Assembly: GCF_005765165.1 (NCBI RefSeq)
Contig: NZ_VCIW01000004.1
Coordinates: forward strand, 1-64,000
Reading direction: 5' to 3'
Source of the DNA: Paenibacillus antri
GTDB taxonomy: Bacteria; Bacillota; Bacilli; Paenibacillales; YIM-B00363
Length of the DNA stretch: 64,000 bases
Below the pieces are notes generated by a model that saw nothing but the letters and a program-made list of their open reading frames with translations, was not told where the DNA came from and made no database searches. Within the stretch, counting starts at the first letter, position 1. The number at the start of each line of letters is the position of its first letter. This document shows positions 16,367-24,985 of the stretch, one piece after another. The position numbers and the translations under genes are program-made.

Positions 16367-17275
16367 CTAAGCGTTCCAAGCTTCTTCGAGAAGCTCGGTA
16401 TTGATGGCCACGGCGGCCAATGAACCCATGGAAGCGGCGGCCACGACCTGATACAGCTCCGTCGCCGCGTCGCCGGCGCCGAAGATGCCCGGCACGTTCG
16501 TCTTGCCGAAGGGGTCGACGACGACGGAGCCGGATTCCGACACGCGGCAGCCCATGGTCATCGGAAGCTCGGAGCCGGCGGCGAGCCTTGGCGCGAAGAA
16601 GATACCCGTGCAATGAATGCGCGTTCCATCTTCCAGCTCGACGTGTCGGACCATGCCGTCGATCGACGCGATGCGCCGGATCGGCGAGGAGTAGAAGGGA
16701 ACTTGATGCCTGGAGAGCTCCTCGCGTTGTTCCTCCGTCCATCCCTCGGGCCCGTTGGTACAGAGGGTGAACCGGCGCGACCAGCCGGAAATCGTCTTGG
16801 CCATATGCAACGCTCTTGCGCCGTTCGCGATAAGGACGAGCGGCTGATCCCGCAGCTCCCAGCCGTCGCAATACGGACAGACGAAGGCGCTCTTCCCGTA
16901 CGCTTCGGCCAGACCTTCGATCGCTACCGGGAGGTCTTTCTTGCCGACGGCGAAGAGCAGCTTCTTGCTTCTTACGATCGTACCTTGCGCGGTCGCGATT
17001 CGGAAGTTTCCGTCGACTCCCGAAATCGACGCAGCGGCGTCTTCGACGAAACGAACGGAAGGGTAAGCCTCGATTTGCTCCCGCGCAATGCGCCGAAATT
17101 CGGCCGGCGGAATGCCGTCTCTCGTTAGGAAGCCGTGGGATTCGCGGGTGACGCGGTTTCGCGGGCGCCCTTCATCGACGACGACGACGTCTCTTCTCGC
17201 CCGGCCGAGCACCAACGCTGCGCTCAAGCCGGCCGGTCCGCCCCCGATGATGCAAGCATCAAACAGTCGGTTCAT
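16367..17275 (-). CDS. Thioredoxin-reductase-like FAD/NAD(P)-dependent oxidoreductase
   Basis: 302 residues. The FAD-binding GGGPAGLSAAL lies at residues 11-21, the redox-active CPYCDGWE at about 131-138, and the second FAD motif GIFGAGDAAT near 262-271. This is the low-molecular-weight thioredoxin reductase layout with a CxxC centre; relatives reduce disulfides or oxidise small dithiols. The NAD(P)-binding motif (LIANGARALHMA) is degenerate, so the electron donor is uncertain. Its start overlaps the Rrf2 gene end by 17 bases, implying a shared transcript and control by that regulator. Confidence 0.85.
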   Translation of the reverse strand: MNRLFDACIIGGGPAGLSAALVLGRARRDVVVVDEGRPRNRVTRESHGFLTRDGIPPAEFRRIAREQIEAYPSVRFVEDAAASISGVDGNFRIATAQGTIVRSKKLLFAVGKKDLPVAIEGLAEAYGKSAFVCPYCDGWELRDQPLVLIANGARALHMAKTISGWSRRFTLCTNGPEGWTEEQREELSRHQVPFYSSPIRRIASIDGMVRHVELEDGTRIHCTGIFFAPRLAAGSELPMTMGCRVSESGSVVVDPFGKTNVPGIFGAGDAATELYQVVAAASMGSLAAVAINTELLEEAWNA

Positions 17276-17693
17276 GTTCCTTCCTCCTATCGAGCACCCA
17301 TTGAATGGTATGCTCTCGTAAATACTGAAGCAATCGTTCCTCGGCGCCGTCCATCACTTGATGAATGAGGCATTGCGGATTCGAAGGAAGCAGCCCGTCG
17401 GTATGGAAACATTCATATAGATGTTGGCGGCCTTCGATAACCTGAATGACATCCAAGAACGAAATTCGTTCGGGAGGTCGAGCCAGCTCGTATCCGCCGC
17501 TCGCTCCCGTCACGGCGCGGACGAGGCCGTCCTGCCTTAATTTGGACATGACCTTCGATAAGTAACTTACCGGGATGCCGAGCGATGCGGACAATTCCTT
17601 GATGCCTACGTTGACTCCAGGCTCCGACCGGGCGAGGCGAACCAGCGCATGCAGAGCGTAGCTGGTGCTTTTGGAAAATTGGATAATACGCAC
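17259..17693 (-). CDS. Rrf2-family transcriptional regulator
   Basis: About 144 residues from GTG 17693. The winged helix is clear (QFSKSTSYALHALVRLAR, then IKELSASLGIPVSYLSKVMSKLRQDGLVRAVTGASGGYELAR). Only two cysteines occur in the sensor region (ECFHTDG...NPQCLIHQ), not the three of IscR/NsrR iron-sulfur sensors, so redox sensing by thiols or another signal is possible. The ATG at 17720 lies in the -10 box and cannot be the start; AAAGGAG sits against GTG 17693 and better spaces ATT 17687 or ATC 17684. It probably controls the downstream oxidoreductase. Confidence 0.8.
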   Translation of the reverse strand: MRIIQFSKSTSYALHALVRLARSEPGVNVGIKELSASLGIPVSYLSKVMSKLRQDGLVRAVTGASGGYELARPPERISFLDVIQVIEGRQHLYECFHTDGLLPSNPQCLIHQVMDGAEERLLQYLREHTIQWVLDRRKEHEPTV

Positions 17694-17718
17694 TCCTTTC
17701 CGGAGGTGATTAATAACC

Positions 17719-17748
17719 ATTATAGACCTACAATATCCATTATTGCAA
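17719..17748 (-). promoter_or_regulatory. Sigma-A promoter of the Rrf2 operon
   Basis: On the minus strand TTGCAA, 18 bases, TATAAT (perfect -10). The -10 shares its last bases with an ATG at 17720, which therefore lies upstream of the transcript start. Confidence 0.65.
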
Positions 17749-17764
17749 TGGCGGATGTTTTATG

Positions 17765-17778
17765 CGAACATATGTTTG
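17765..17778. promoter_or_regulatory. LexA (SOS) box upstream of the AddAB-like operon
   Basis: CGAACATATGTTTG differs from the Gram-positive LexA consensus (CGAAC-N4-GTTCG) at one base. It lies about 130 bases ahead of the AddB-like start. A second, similar box is at 24403. Repression by LexA is inferred from the match. Confidence 0.65.
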
Positions 17779-17905
17779 ATGACGTACATCGGTCGGATCG
17801 TTTCGGTATGCTCTAGGTAACAGTTTTCGGTGGAATGGGAGGAATTCCCTTTCGGTCAGTAGAATTTGTAAGGTTATACGCAGGTTGGTAAAGGAGCGAA
17901 CCCTC

Positions 17906-20803
17906 ATGACGATCGCGCTGCGCCGGTTATATGAAATCGTGGAAGCGAGTCCGCTCGCGAAGAAAATTTGGGTCGTCGACAGCTACGCGGCCGGTCACCA
18001 GACGGTACAGCGAATGGCTAGAGAGCTCGGGTCGGTGACGAACTTGGAGATCGCGACGATCGAAGGGCTCGCCCGGTCGCGGGCGCTGCCGGCGCTGGCG
18101 GCAGGCGGCTTAACCTACGCTTCTCGCGGGGAGACGTATTGGATCGTCTTCTCGCTCATGCGGTCGGTGGCGACGGCGTCTTGGAGCGGCTATGTGCCGC
18201 CGGCGCTCGTCGCGCCGGGAGTCGCGGACCGGTTCCATCGCGCTCTAACGGAGCTTCGGGAAGCGGGAGTATCCTCCGAAGACATTGCAATCGAGGCGTT
18301 CGAGCAACGGGCGAAGGGCGAATACATTCGCGGGTTGTATTCCGCCTACGAACAGTCGCTGGCGCAGCACCGTATCGTCGACTTCGCGGGCTTGAGCCGC
18401 TTGGCGGCTCCGGCGCGGACCGACGCGGCGACCTTGTTCCTTTTGGACGGCGGCGTTCGGTTGTCGGAGGTCGGACGCGCCATGCTGGAACGGCTTGCCG
18501 GGGATCGCGGGGCGCTGCGCATTGAGCCGGAGCCGGACTTCCTCGCGCCGGAATCCGACTTCCCCATCGACGCCGTCGATTGGTTTCGGGCGCTCGGTCC
18601 GCTTGCGGAATCGAAGGAAGCGTTGCGGCGAGCGGCGGCGAGCGGCGTTCCATGGGACGATTGCGAGCTGCTGCTGTCCGACTATGCGGGGTACGTACCG
18701 GCTTTATACGGGCTTTGCCGCCGATTCGACATCCCCGCGACGTTCGCCGGAGGCTTGCCGATCGGATATTCCGAGCTCGGGAAGGCGGCGCTGGGCTACT
18801 TGGATTGGTTGGCGTCCGGTTACCGGGCGGACGCGCTCGCTGGCGCGATGAAGCTTGGCGGCGTGCGGCCGCCCGAGGACGCCGAGTTCCGGCGTTCCGA
18901 CGCGATTCGGCTGTTGGAATCGTCCGGCATCGGTTGGGGGCGGGAACGATACGTCCTGCTGACCTCGAATCCATATGAACGGGATACGGACCGCGTCGCG
19001 GCCGAATGGCTCGATCGCTTGATTCGGAGGTGGCTGCTGCCGGTGCCGGCGAAGGCGAGCGATTGGTCCGCGGCGGACGTCGCCGACGGATTGGCCGCCT
19101 TCCTCGCCGATTGCCGGCCGCCGGCCGCCGCCGCGGACGCGAGCGTCGTCGCGGCCGTCGCGGAGCTGCGCGAGCAGCTCGGGCGATGGGCCGCGGATCG
19201 CATCGGGGCGGCGGACGCCTTGGCCGTCGTCCGCCGGCGGCTTACAGGTTGCGCAGTGGAGGCGGATTCGTCGCCGCAGCCCGGCAAGCTTCACGTCGCT
19301 TCGATCGAGCAGGGCGGCCTCTCCGGGAGACGATTCTCGATCGCGCTCGGCATGAGCGAGGAGCATTGGTCGGCGTCGGTTCGTCAAGATCCCGTGCTGC
19401 TCGACGACGAGCGCGCTCGATTGTCCGACGCGCTCGAGACGTCGGGCAGCCGCGCCTTGCGGGAGAGAGAGGCGCGCGGCCGCCGGCTCGGCTCCATCCG
19501 CGGCCGCGTCGTCTTCGGATACAGCAGTCTGCGTCTAGCCGAGGACGCCGAATCGAGCCCGGCTTACGAGCTGCTGCAGCTGTACCGCGCGGCTCGCGGG
19601 GAGCCGGAAGCCGACTTCGAGACGTTGGACGCCGCGATCGGCGAACCGTCGGGGTGGGTCGGCGCCGGCGGCTTCGCGGCGGATCTCGAGGACGGGATGA
19701 CGCGAGCGCTGCAGACGCCGGACCGGATGCTGAGAGACGGCGCGGCGGAGGTGTTCCGTCTGTTTCCATCGCTGGCGGCCGGCGCGGCCGCGGTCGCCGC
19801 TCGCAAGGAACCTATCGTCGGTCCGTACGACGGGCTCGTGCCTTCGCTTGCGCAAGCCGCCGCGGAGGGAGATGGGGCTGACGGCGCATCTCCGATCCGA
19901 TCGTTCAGCGCCAGTAAGTTGGAGACGTACGCGAAGTGTCCGTTGCTGTTTTTTTATCAGGAAGTGTTAGGCGTCCGGCCGAAAGAAATCGTCGAATACG
20001 ATCGGACGCGCTGGCTCGACGCGATGCAGCGAGGGCAGCTGCTGCATGACATCTTCTGCGAATATATGAGCGAGACGGCGAAGCAAGGGGGGCACGACCG
20101 AGGCAGGTTAGAGGGCATCTGCGAACGGAAGCTGCTGGAGGCGGCCGCTCGGGTGCCGCCGCCCAGCCCGCATATCTACGCGAAAGAATGCGATGCCGTC
20201 CGGAAGGACGTAGCCGTGTTTTGGCGGATGGAATCGAGGCGCGAGTCGAAGCCGCGCTGGTTCGAGTTGGAGCTGCACAAGGACGAAGGATCGTTCGCAT
20301 TGGAGTTGGCGGACGGGTTCCGGCTTTCGTTGCGCGGCTACGTGGACCGGATCGACGAGGTCGGCGACCACCGGTACAAGATCATCGATTACAAGACGGG
20401 ACAGCCGAAGTATTACGACGAGGGAGCTTTCTACGCCGGCGGCACGCAAATTCAGCACGCGCTGTACGCCTTAGCCGTCGAGCAGTGGCTGCGGCGGACC
20501 GGGGCGGACCCGGAAGCGCGCGTGACGGAAGCGGCGTACGCGTTTCCGACCGAGCGCGGCTTAGGCGAGGAGGTGTCCCGGCCTCAGGAAGGGCGCCGCG
20601 ACGACACCGTGGCTTTGCTGCGTCGGACGCTGGAGGCGATCCGCGGAGGGCTGTTTCCGCCGACCGATAAGCCCGAATTATGCCGTCGATGCGACTATGC
20701 GGCCGTCTGCGGTTCGCATGCCGAATGGAAGAAGCATGCGCGCGCGTTCCCGGAAAATCGGGATCGACTCGCGCCATTGTTGGAGGTGAACGGCAGTGTC
20801 TGA
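17906..20803 (+). CDS. AddB-like PD-(D/E)XK nuclease / inactive-helicase subunit
   Basis: About 965 residues. The C-terminal third holds an AddB-type iron-sulfur nuclease: first cysteine in SASKLETYAKCP (~residue 675), catalytic DRIDEV...IIDYKTG (~residue 828), and the C-x2-C-x5-C group LCRRCDYAAVC (~residue 925). The N-terminal helicase-like region lacks a Walker A. With the AddA-like partner it should process double-strand DNA ends for recombination. It is shorter than canonical B. subtilis AddB (about 1,166 residues) and may be a second, SOS-linked system. AAGGAG supports ATG 17906. The next gene overlaps by eight bases. Very G/C-rich. Confidence 0.8.
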   Translation: MTIALRRLYEIVEASPLAKKIWVVDSYAAGHQTVQRMARELGSVTNLEIATIEGLARSRALPALAAGGLTYASRGETYWIVFSLMRSVATASWSGYVPPALVAPGVADRFHRALTELREAGVSSEDIAIEAFEQRAKGEYIRGLYSAYEQSLAQHRIVDFAGLSRLAAPARTDAATLFLLDGGVRLSEVGRAMLERLAGDRGALRIEPEPDFLAPESDFPIDAVDWFRALGPLAESKEALRRAAASGVPWDDCELLLSDYAGYVPALYGLCRRFDIPATFAGGLPIGYSELGKAALGYLDWLASGYRADALAGAMKLGGVRPPEDAEFRRSDAIRLLESSGIGWGRERYVLLTSNPYERDTDRVAAEWLDRLIRRWLLPVPAKASDWSAADVADGLAAFLADCRPPAAAADASVVAAVAELREQLGRWAADRIGAADALAVVRRRLTGCAVEADSSPQPGKLHVASIEQGGLSGRRFSIALGMSEEHWSASVRQDPVLLDDERARLSDALETSGSRALREREARGRRLGSIRGRVVFGYSSLRLAEDAESSPAYELLQLYRAARGEPEADFETLDAAIGEPSGWVGAGGFAADLEDGMTRALQTPDRMLRDGAAEVFRLFPSLAAGAAAVAARKEPIVGPYDGLVPSLAQAAAEGDGADGASPIRSFSASKLETYAKCPLLFFYQEVLGVRPKEIVEYDRTRWLDAMQRGQLLHDIFCEYMSETAKQGGHDRGRLEGICERKLLEAAARVPPPSPHIYAKECDAVRKDVAVFWRMESRRESKPRWFELELHKDEGSFALELADGFRLSLRGYVDRIDEVGDHRYKIIDYKTGQPKYYDEGAFYAGGTQIQHALYALAVEQWLRRTGADPEARVTEAAYAFPTERGLGEEVSRPQEGRRDDTVALLRRTLEAIRGGLFPPTDKPELCRRCDYAAVCGSHAEWKKHARAFPENRDRLAPLLEVNGSV

Positions 20804-23800
20804 CGTTACGTTGATCGCCGCGGACGCGGAGGCGCGTCGGCGCATCGCGGCCGACTTGGATACGTCCTTCCTGGTAGAAGCCGGGGCCGGTTCGGGGAAG
20901 ACGACGTCGCTCGTCGCCCGAATGATCGCGCTTGTCGAATCCGGCAAAGCCGAGGTGCGGCGAATGGCCGCGATTACGTTCACGAATAAGGCGGCCGCCG
21001 AGCTGCGCGGCCGATTCCGGATGAAGCTCGAGCAGCGGCTTCGGGACGCCGAGGACGAGACGACGCGGGAGCGGTTGTCGCTCGCGCTGCGCCAGATCCC
21101 CGAGGGGTTCGTCGGCACGATCCATGCTTTCTGCGGCAGGCTGCTCCGGGAACGGCCGATGGAGGCAGGCCTCGACCCCGAATTCGCGGAGATGGACGAA
21201 ACGGAAAGCCGGGAGCGTCTGCAGCTGTATTGGGACGATTACTTGCTTGAGCTGCGGGAGAGGAACGAATCCGCGATCGACGCTTTGGCGGGGTTAGGCG
21301 TGCATGTCGAAGACTTACGCGCCGTGTATTTGTGCGTCGCGATGTACGAAGACGTCGATGTGTTCACGGAGGACGCGCCGCGGCCCGATTTCGACCGCCT
21401 TCGGCTGTCGCTGCTGCCGCTGATCGACGAAGCCGTACGCGCGCTGCCGACGAACCGTCCGGAGGGCGGGTGGGATGCGCTGCAGCAGGCGCTGCGCGCC
21501 GCCGCAGCGTTCCGGCGCAGCCGGGACGTCGAAGACGACTTGACGTTGTTGGCGTTGGCTACGACGTTCGACAAGGCGCTCGGCGTCACGCAGAAGCGTT
21601 GGCCGGACCCGAAGACGGCGAAGGCGCTCAAGGAGCGGTTCGCGGAGTGGCGGGCCGACGTGCTGCTTCCTTTTCTAAGATCGTGGAAGGAGTTCTTGCA
21701 CCCGCAGGTCGTTCGTTTCGTGCTGCCGGCGGTGGCCTATGCGCGGGAGCGACGGTTGCAGGAAGGCGCGTTGTCGTTCCAAGACCTGTTGATGAAGGCG
21801 ACGACGATGCTTCGCGAGCGGCGGGAGGTGCGTCGTTACTTCTCCTCGCGGTACGCCCGTCTGTTCGTGGACGAATTCCAAGATACCGATCCGGTGCAGG
21901 CGGAGATGATGCTGCTGCTCACCGGAGCGGACCCGGATGTCGACGAGTGGCGAAAGCAGCGTCCCAAGCCCGGAGCGCTGTTCATCGTCGGCGATCCGAA
22001 GCAGTCGATCTATCGGTTCCGCCGCGCGGATATTTCCACGTATAATCTCGTGAAGCGAATCATGGGACAATGCGGCGCCGTCTTGCAGCTCACTCGGAAT
22101 TTCCGATCGGTCCGTTCGGTCGGCGATTTCGTCAACTACGCGTTCGAAGGGAAGTTCATGCCGCCCGGCAAGTCGGACGATACGCAGGCGGACTTCGTCC
22201 GGATGCTGACGACGCGCGCCAATCCGACGGGGAAGGGGCTTCGGCACGGCGTATTTACGTTGACGTCGCCCAAGGCCGAGTACGACCGGAAGGCGGACAT
22301 CGCCTCGGAGGACGCGGACCGGGTCGCGCGTTGGATTTCTTGGGCGTGCGACGGCAATCTTCGGGTGGCGGAGCGGGAAGGCGGCAAGGAGGCGACGCGG
22401 CCCGCCCGCCCCGACGACTTCCTTGTGCTCCTGAAGTATCGCGAGTTTATCGGTTTGTATGCGGAGCGGCTCGAAGCGTACGGCATTCCTTCCGACACCT
22501 CCGGCAGCCAAGTGTTGTATGACGAGCTTCGCGCGTTGCGCATGCTGGCGGCTTGCCTCCATGATCCGTCGGATCGGGTGCCGCTGCTCGCGACGCTTCG
22601 CGGCCCGTTGTTCGGCGTCAGCGACGAAGCGTTGTATGCATATACGATGGAGGTCGGACGGATCTCGTTGTACGGGGGGGCGGATGGAGATGGGGGTGGA
22701 CCCGACGGCTCGAATCAGAGCTCTCCTACCGGAGCGCCGGTCCGGGAGGCGTTGGCCGCGCTGCGGACGATGCTGGGCATCGTCCGCAAAGAGCCCGCGC
22801 TTAGCGCGTTCCTGCGGCTGACGGAGCGGCTCGGTCTATTGCCGTTCGCCGCCGGGTCGCCTTCGGGCAGCATTCGAGCAGGTACGCTTGCGAAGCTGTA
22901 CGAGACGATCGCCGGTCATCCGGAGGCGGCGTCCGACTGGGGCGCCTTGACCCGGCTGCTCGGCGAGATCGCCGATGCGAACGGACTGGAAGGCGCCTCC
23001 CTCTTCGCGGGGACCGGCCGGGCGGTTCGCATTATGAATTTGCATAAGGCGAAGGGGCTGGAGGCGCCGATCGTCTTCCTGGCGTGTCCGTGCGGCGATT
23101 CGGACCGCGACGCGACCGAGCATATCGACCGGATGCAGGAGCCGGCCGCCGGATATTTCGCCATTACGCGGCGGAAGGAGTTTCAGACGGAGGTCGTCGC
23201 GCAGCCGATCGGTTGGCCCGAGGTCGCCGAGAAGGAGCGCTTGTATATGCACGCCGAACGCGATCGGCTGCTCTACGTTGCGGCGACGCGGGCGAAGCAG
23301 CTGACGATCGTCAGCCGTTATCCTTATAAGCCGGCGATCGATCCGTGGAGCCATCTCGCGCCGGCGTTGGAGGGTCAGCCGGAGCTGGACGACGTGCAGC
23401 GCGGAGAGCTGCCGAGAGAGCGTTGGGACGGTCCGTTCGACGCGGAGGAGGCGCTGCGCGCATGGCGCGAGGCGCACGCGAAGGCGTCCGCGCCGTCGTA
23501 CGCCGTCGCTAGCGTCACGTCGCTGGCGAAGGGGGGCGCGGCCGAAGCGACGCCGCCTCGGCCGACCGCGGGACGCGGCGCGGCGTTCGGCACCGTCGTG
23601 CATCGCGCGCTGGAGGCCGTCGGCAACGGCTTGTCGCGAGACGAGTTGGACGCGTTCGTGCGCGTCGCGTCGGCGGAGGAGGCGCTCGACGTTGCGTACG
23701 CGGCCGAGGCGCTCGCGATGGTCGACGCCGTGTTGGCGAGCGATTTGTGGCGCCGCGTCGAGTTAGCTGCGCGCCGCTATCACGAGTTCACGTTTACCGC

Positions 23801-24089
23801 CGCGGCTCGCGAAGACGGGAAGGACCGCATCGTGAACGGGGTGATCGACCTCGTCTTCGAGGAGGACGACGGCGGGTGGGTGATCGTTGACTTCAAGACG
23901 GACGGCATGGCGGTGGAGGACGAGGCGGCGTTCGCGGCGTTCTATGCGCCGCAGGTGGAAGCCTACGCGGACTATTGGAGACGGCTGACCGGCGCGGTTG
24001 TGAAAGAAACCGGACTGCTGTTTCTTCACACCAACCGCTACGTGCGGACGGCGCCGATCGCCGCTCAGTCCGGGCCGGAAGCAGGCTAG
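20796..24089 (+). CDS. AddA-like UvrD-family helicase with C-terminal nuclease
   Basis: 1,097 residues from GTG 20796. SF1A helicase motifs appear in order: Q/Walker A EAGAGSGKTT (~residues 28-37), TFTNKAAAELRGR, Walker B DEFQDTDPVQ (~358-367), GDPKQSIYRFRRAD (~402), and MNLHKAKGLEAPIV and LLYVAATRAKQL (motifs V-VI). The C-terminus carries a RecB-type nuclease (NGVIDLVFEED, then VIVDFKTDG). It should be the ATP-driven motor and second nuclease of the end-resection complex with the preceding gene. GGAGGTGA precedes the GTG inside the upstream gene, so the two subunits are translationally coupled. Confidence 0.85.
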   Translation: MSDVTLIAADAEARRRIAADLDTSFLVEAGAGSGKTTSLVARMIALVESGKAEVRRMAAITFTNKAAAELRGRFRMKLEQRLRDAEDETTRERLSLALRQIPEGFVGTIHAFCGRLLRERPMEAGLDPEFAEMDETESRERLQLYWDDYLLELRERNESAIDALAGLGVHVEDLRAVYLCVAMYEDVDVFTEDAPRPDFDRLRLSLLPLIDEAVRALPTNRPEGGWDALQQALRAAAAFRRSRDVEDDLTLLALATTFDKALGVTQKRWPDPKTAKALKERFAEWRADVLLPFLRSWKEFLHPQVVRFVLPAVAYARERRLQEGALSFQDLLMKATTMLRERREVRRYFSSRYARLFVDEFQDTDPVQAEMMLLLTGADPDVDEWRKQRPKPGALFIVGDPKQSIYRFRRADISTYNLVKRIMGQCGAVLQLTRNFRSVRSVGDFVNYAFEGKFMPPGKSDDTQADFVRMLTTRANPTGKGLRHGVFTLTSPKAEYDRKADIASEDADRVARWISWACDGNLRVAEREGGKEATRPARPDDFLVLLKYREFIGLYAERLEAYGIPSDTSGSQVLYDELRALRMLAACLHDPSDRVPLLATLRGPLFGVSDEALYAYTMEVGRISLYGGADGDGGGPDGSNQSSPTGAPVREALAALRTMLGIVRKEPALSAFLRLTERLGLLPFAAGSPSGSIRAGTLAKLYETIAGHPEAASDWGALTRLLGEIADANGLEGASLFAGTGRAVRIMNLHKAKGLEAPIVFLACPCGDSDRDATEHIDRMQEPAAGYFAITRRKEFQTEVVAQPIGWPEVAEKERLYMHAERDRLLYVAATRAKQLTIVSRYPYKPAIDPWSHLAPALEGQPELDDVQRGELPRERWDGPFDAEEALRAWREAHAKASAPSYAVASVTSLAKGGAAEATPPRPTAGRGAAFGTVVHRALEAVGNGLSRDELDAFVRVASAEEALDVAYAAEALAMVDAVLASDLWRRVELAARRYHEFTFTAAAREDGKDRIVNGVIDLVFEEDDGGWVIVDFKTDGMAVEDEAAFAAFYAPQVEAYADYWRRLTGAVVKETGLLFLHTNRYVRTAPIAAQSGPEAG

Positions 24090-24369
24090 ATGCCGGAGAA
24101 ACTCCGACTGCAGCCTGCTGTTAGGCCCGGGGTCGGCGAGTAGTCGGAAAAACTCCGACTGCGGCCTGCTGTTAGGCCCGGGGTCGGCGAATAGTCGGAG
24201 AAACTCCGACTACAGCCTGCCGTGGGGCACGGGGTCTGCGAATAGTCGGAGAAACTCCGACTGCGGCCTGCTGTTAGGCCCGGGGTCGGCGAATAGTCGG
24301 AGAAACTCCGACTGCAGCCGGCCGCGAGGCTCGGGGTCGGCGAGTAGTCGGAGAAACTCCGACTGCAGC
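24090..24369. repeat. Tandem 51-bp repeat array with hairpin core (family A)
   Basis: Six units start at 24090, 24141, 24192, 24243, 24294 and 24345, exactly 51 bases apart. Each has the core AGTCGGAGAAACTCCGACT (8-bp stem, AAA loop) with small changes, followed by a less conserved 30-base linker (GCAGCCTGCTGTTAGGCCCG type). It begins at the addA-like stop. Because 51 is a multiple of three, a minus-strand frame reads as 17-residue repeats; I do not call that a gene. The rest of the 24090-24489 gap holds only the LexA box. Confidence 0.9.
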
Positions 24370-24402
24370 GGGCCGTCAAGCATGGGGCAACCGAAGGTTA
24401 TG

Positions 24403-24416
24403 CGAACACATGTTCC
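24403..24416. promoter_or_regulatory. LexA (SOS) box before a small unknown gene
   Basis: CGAACACATGTTCC matches the Gram-positive SOS box with one end mismatch. It is 74 bases ahead of the start at 24490. A TACAAT at about 24445 could be the -10; no good -35 is visible. Confidence 0.65.
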
Positions 24417-24489
24417 ATGACAACCCGTTGTCGTTACCCTCCACTACAATTCTAGTAACGAAGCATAACGAGAGAGGGAGCGACACGAA

Positions 24490-24807
24490 ATGAACATTCA
24501 TCTGACGGAACAGGCGTATGCGGCATTCGCGGGTCGGGAGGGCACGAACGCGAACGAGCAAGGACGCGAGGAGGTTCAGGCCCGTCTTCAGTCTTGCGCG
24601 GAAGGCGACGGCTTCGCGAGCGTCCAGTGGCAGGGAAGGCCGGCGCTGTACGCGCTTGACGCGTACTGGCGGTACGAGGCGCAAGCGGACATCGTCGCGC
24701 TGACCGACTGCGTCGGCGTGTTCCACGCCGTGAGCGTGTCCCGATGGGACCGATCGGAACGGCAGCCGGAGCGCCGGCTGCGGAATGCGGCGGCCGCGGA
24801 ACGATAA
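24490..24807 (+). CDS. Small hypothetical protein behind a LexA box
   Basis: 105 residues, no recognised family. The start is supported by GAGAGGGAG nine bases ahead and the gene ends in a strong terminator, so it is a stand-alone unit. The protein is soluble by sequence: an acidic N-terminal helix region, a central strand-rich part (FASVQWQGRPALYALDAYW, ADIVALTDCVGVFHAVSVS) and a basic tail (RQPERRLRN). It has no membrane helix or LysM motif, so it is not the SOS division inhibitor YneA despite similar length. The DNA damage link is inferred from the LexA box alone. Confidence 0.65.
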   Translation: MNIHLTEQAYAAFAGREGTNANEQGREEVQARLQSCAEGDGFASVQWQGRPALYALDAYWRYEAQADIVALTDCVGVFHAVSVSRWDRSERQPERRLRNAAAAER

Positions 24808-24817
24808 GCTTGACTGG

Positions 24818-24860
24818 AACCCACGTTCACCGGGTACGCGCCGGAGGCGTGGGTTTTCTT
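24818..24860 (+). terminator. Terminator of the small SOS-box gene
   Basis: AACCCACG and CGTGGGTT form the stem; TTTTCTTTT follows. Confidence 0.85.
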
Positions 24861-24888
24861 TTGTTCATTTTCCGAGTTCGGTCCGGCG

Positions 24889-24897
24889 TGTTATAAT
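24889..24897 (+). promoter_or_regulatory. Extended -10 promoter of the dGTPase gene
   Basis: TG-T-TATAAT, a perfect extended -10, 89 bases before the start; the -35 (TTTCCG at 17 bases) is weak. Confidence 0.5.
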
Positions 24898-24985
24898 AGG
24901 TCACACTGGATTTACATCTAGTCAGGAACCTCCCTCTTCGCGAGCACATACCGTATAGCAGGGAACATCATCGGGGGAATGCGGA

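Noticed and set aside
18156-20300. Several long Arg-rich minus-strand frames over the AddB-like gene
   Set aside because: Shadows of very G/C-rich coding sequence; no ribosome sites or domains.
24090-24369. CRISPR array
   Set aside because: The repeats are contiguous with similar linkers rather than unique spacers, and no cas gene is near.
24086-24379. Minus-strand frame with 17-residue repeats (SRSFSDYSPTPGLTAG type)
   Set aside because: It exists only because the 51-bp repeat is a multiple of three; conservation follows the DNA hairpin core, with no ribosome site before the TTG start.
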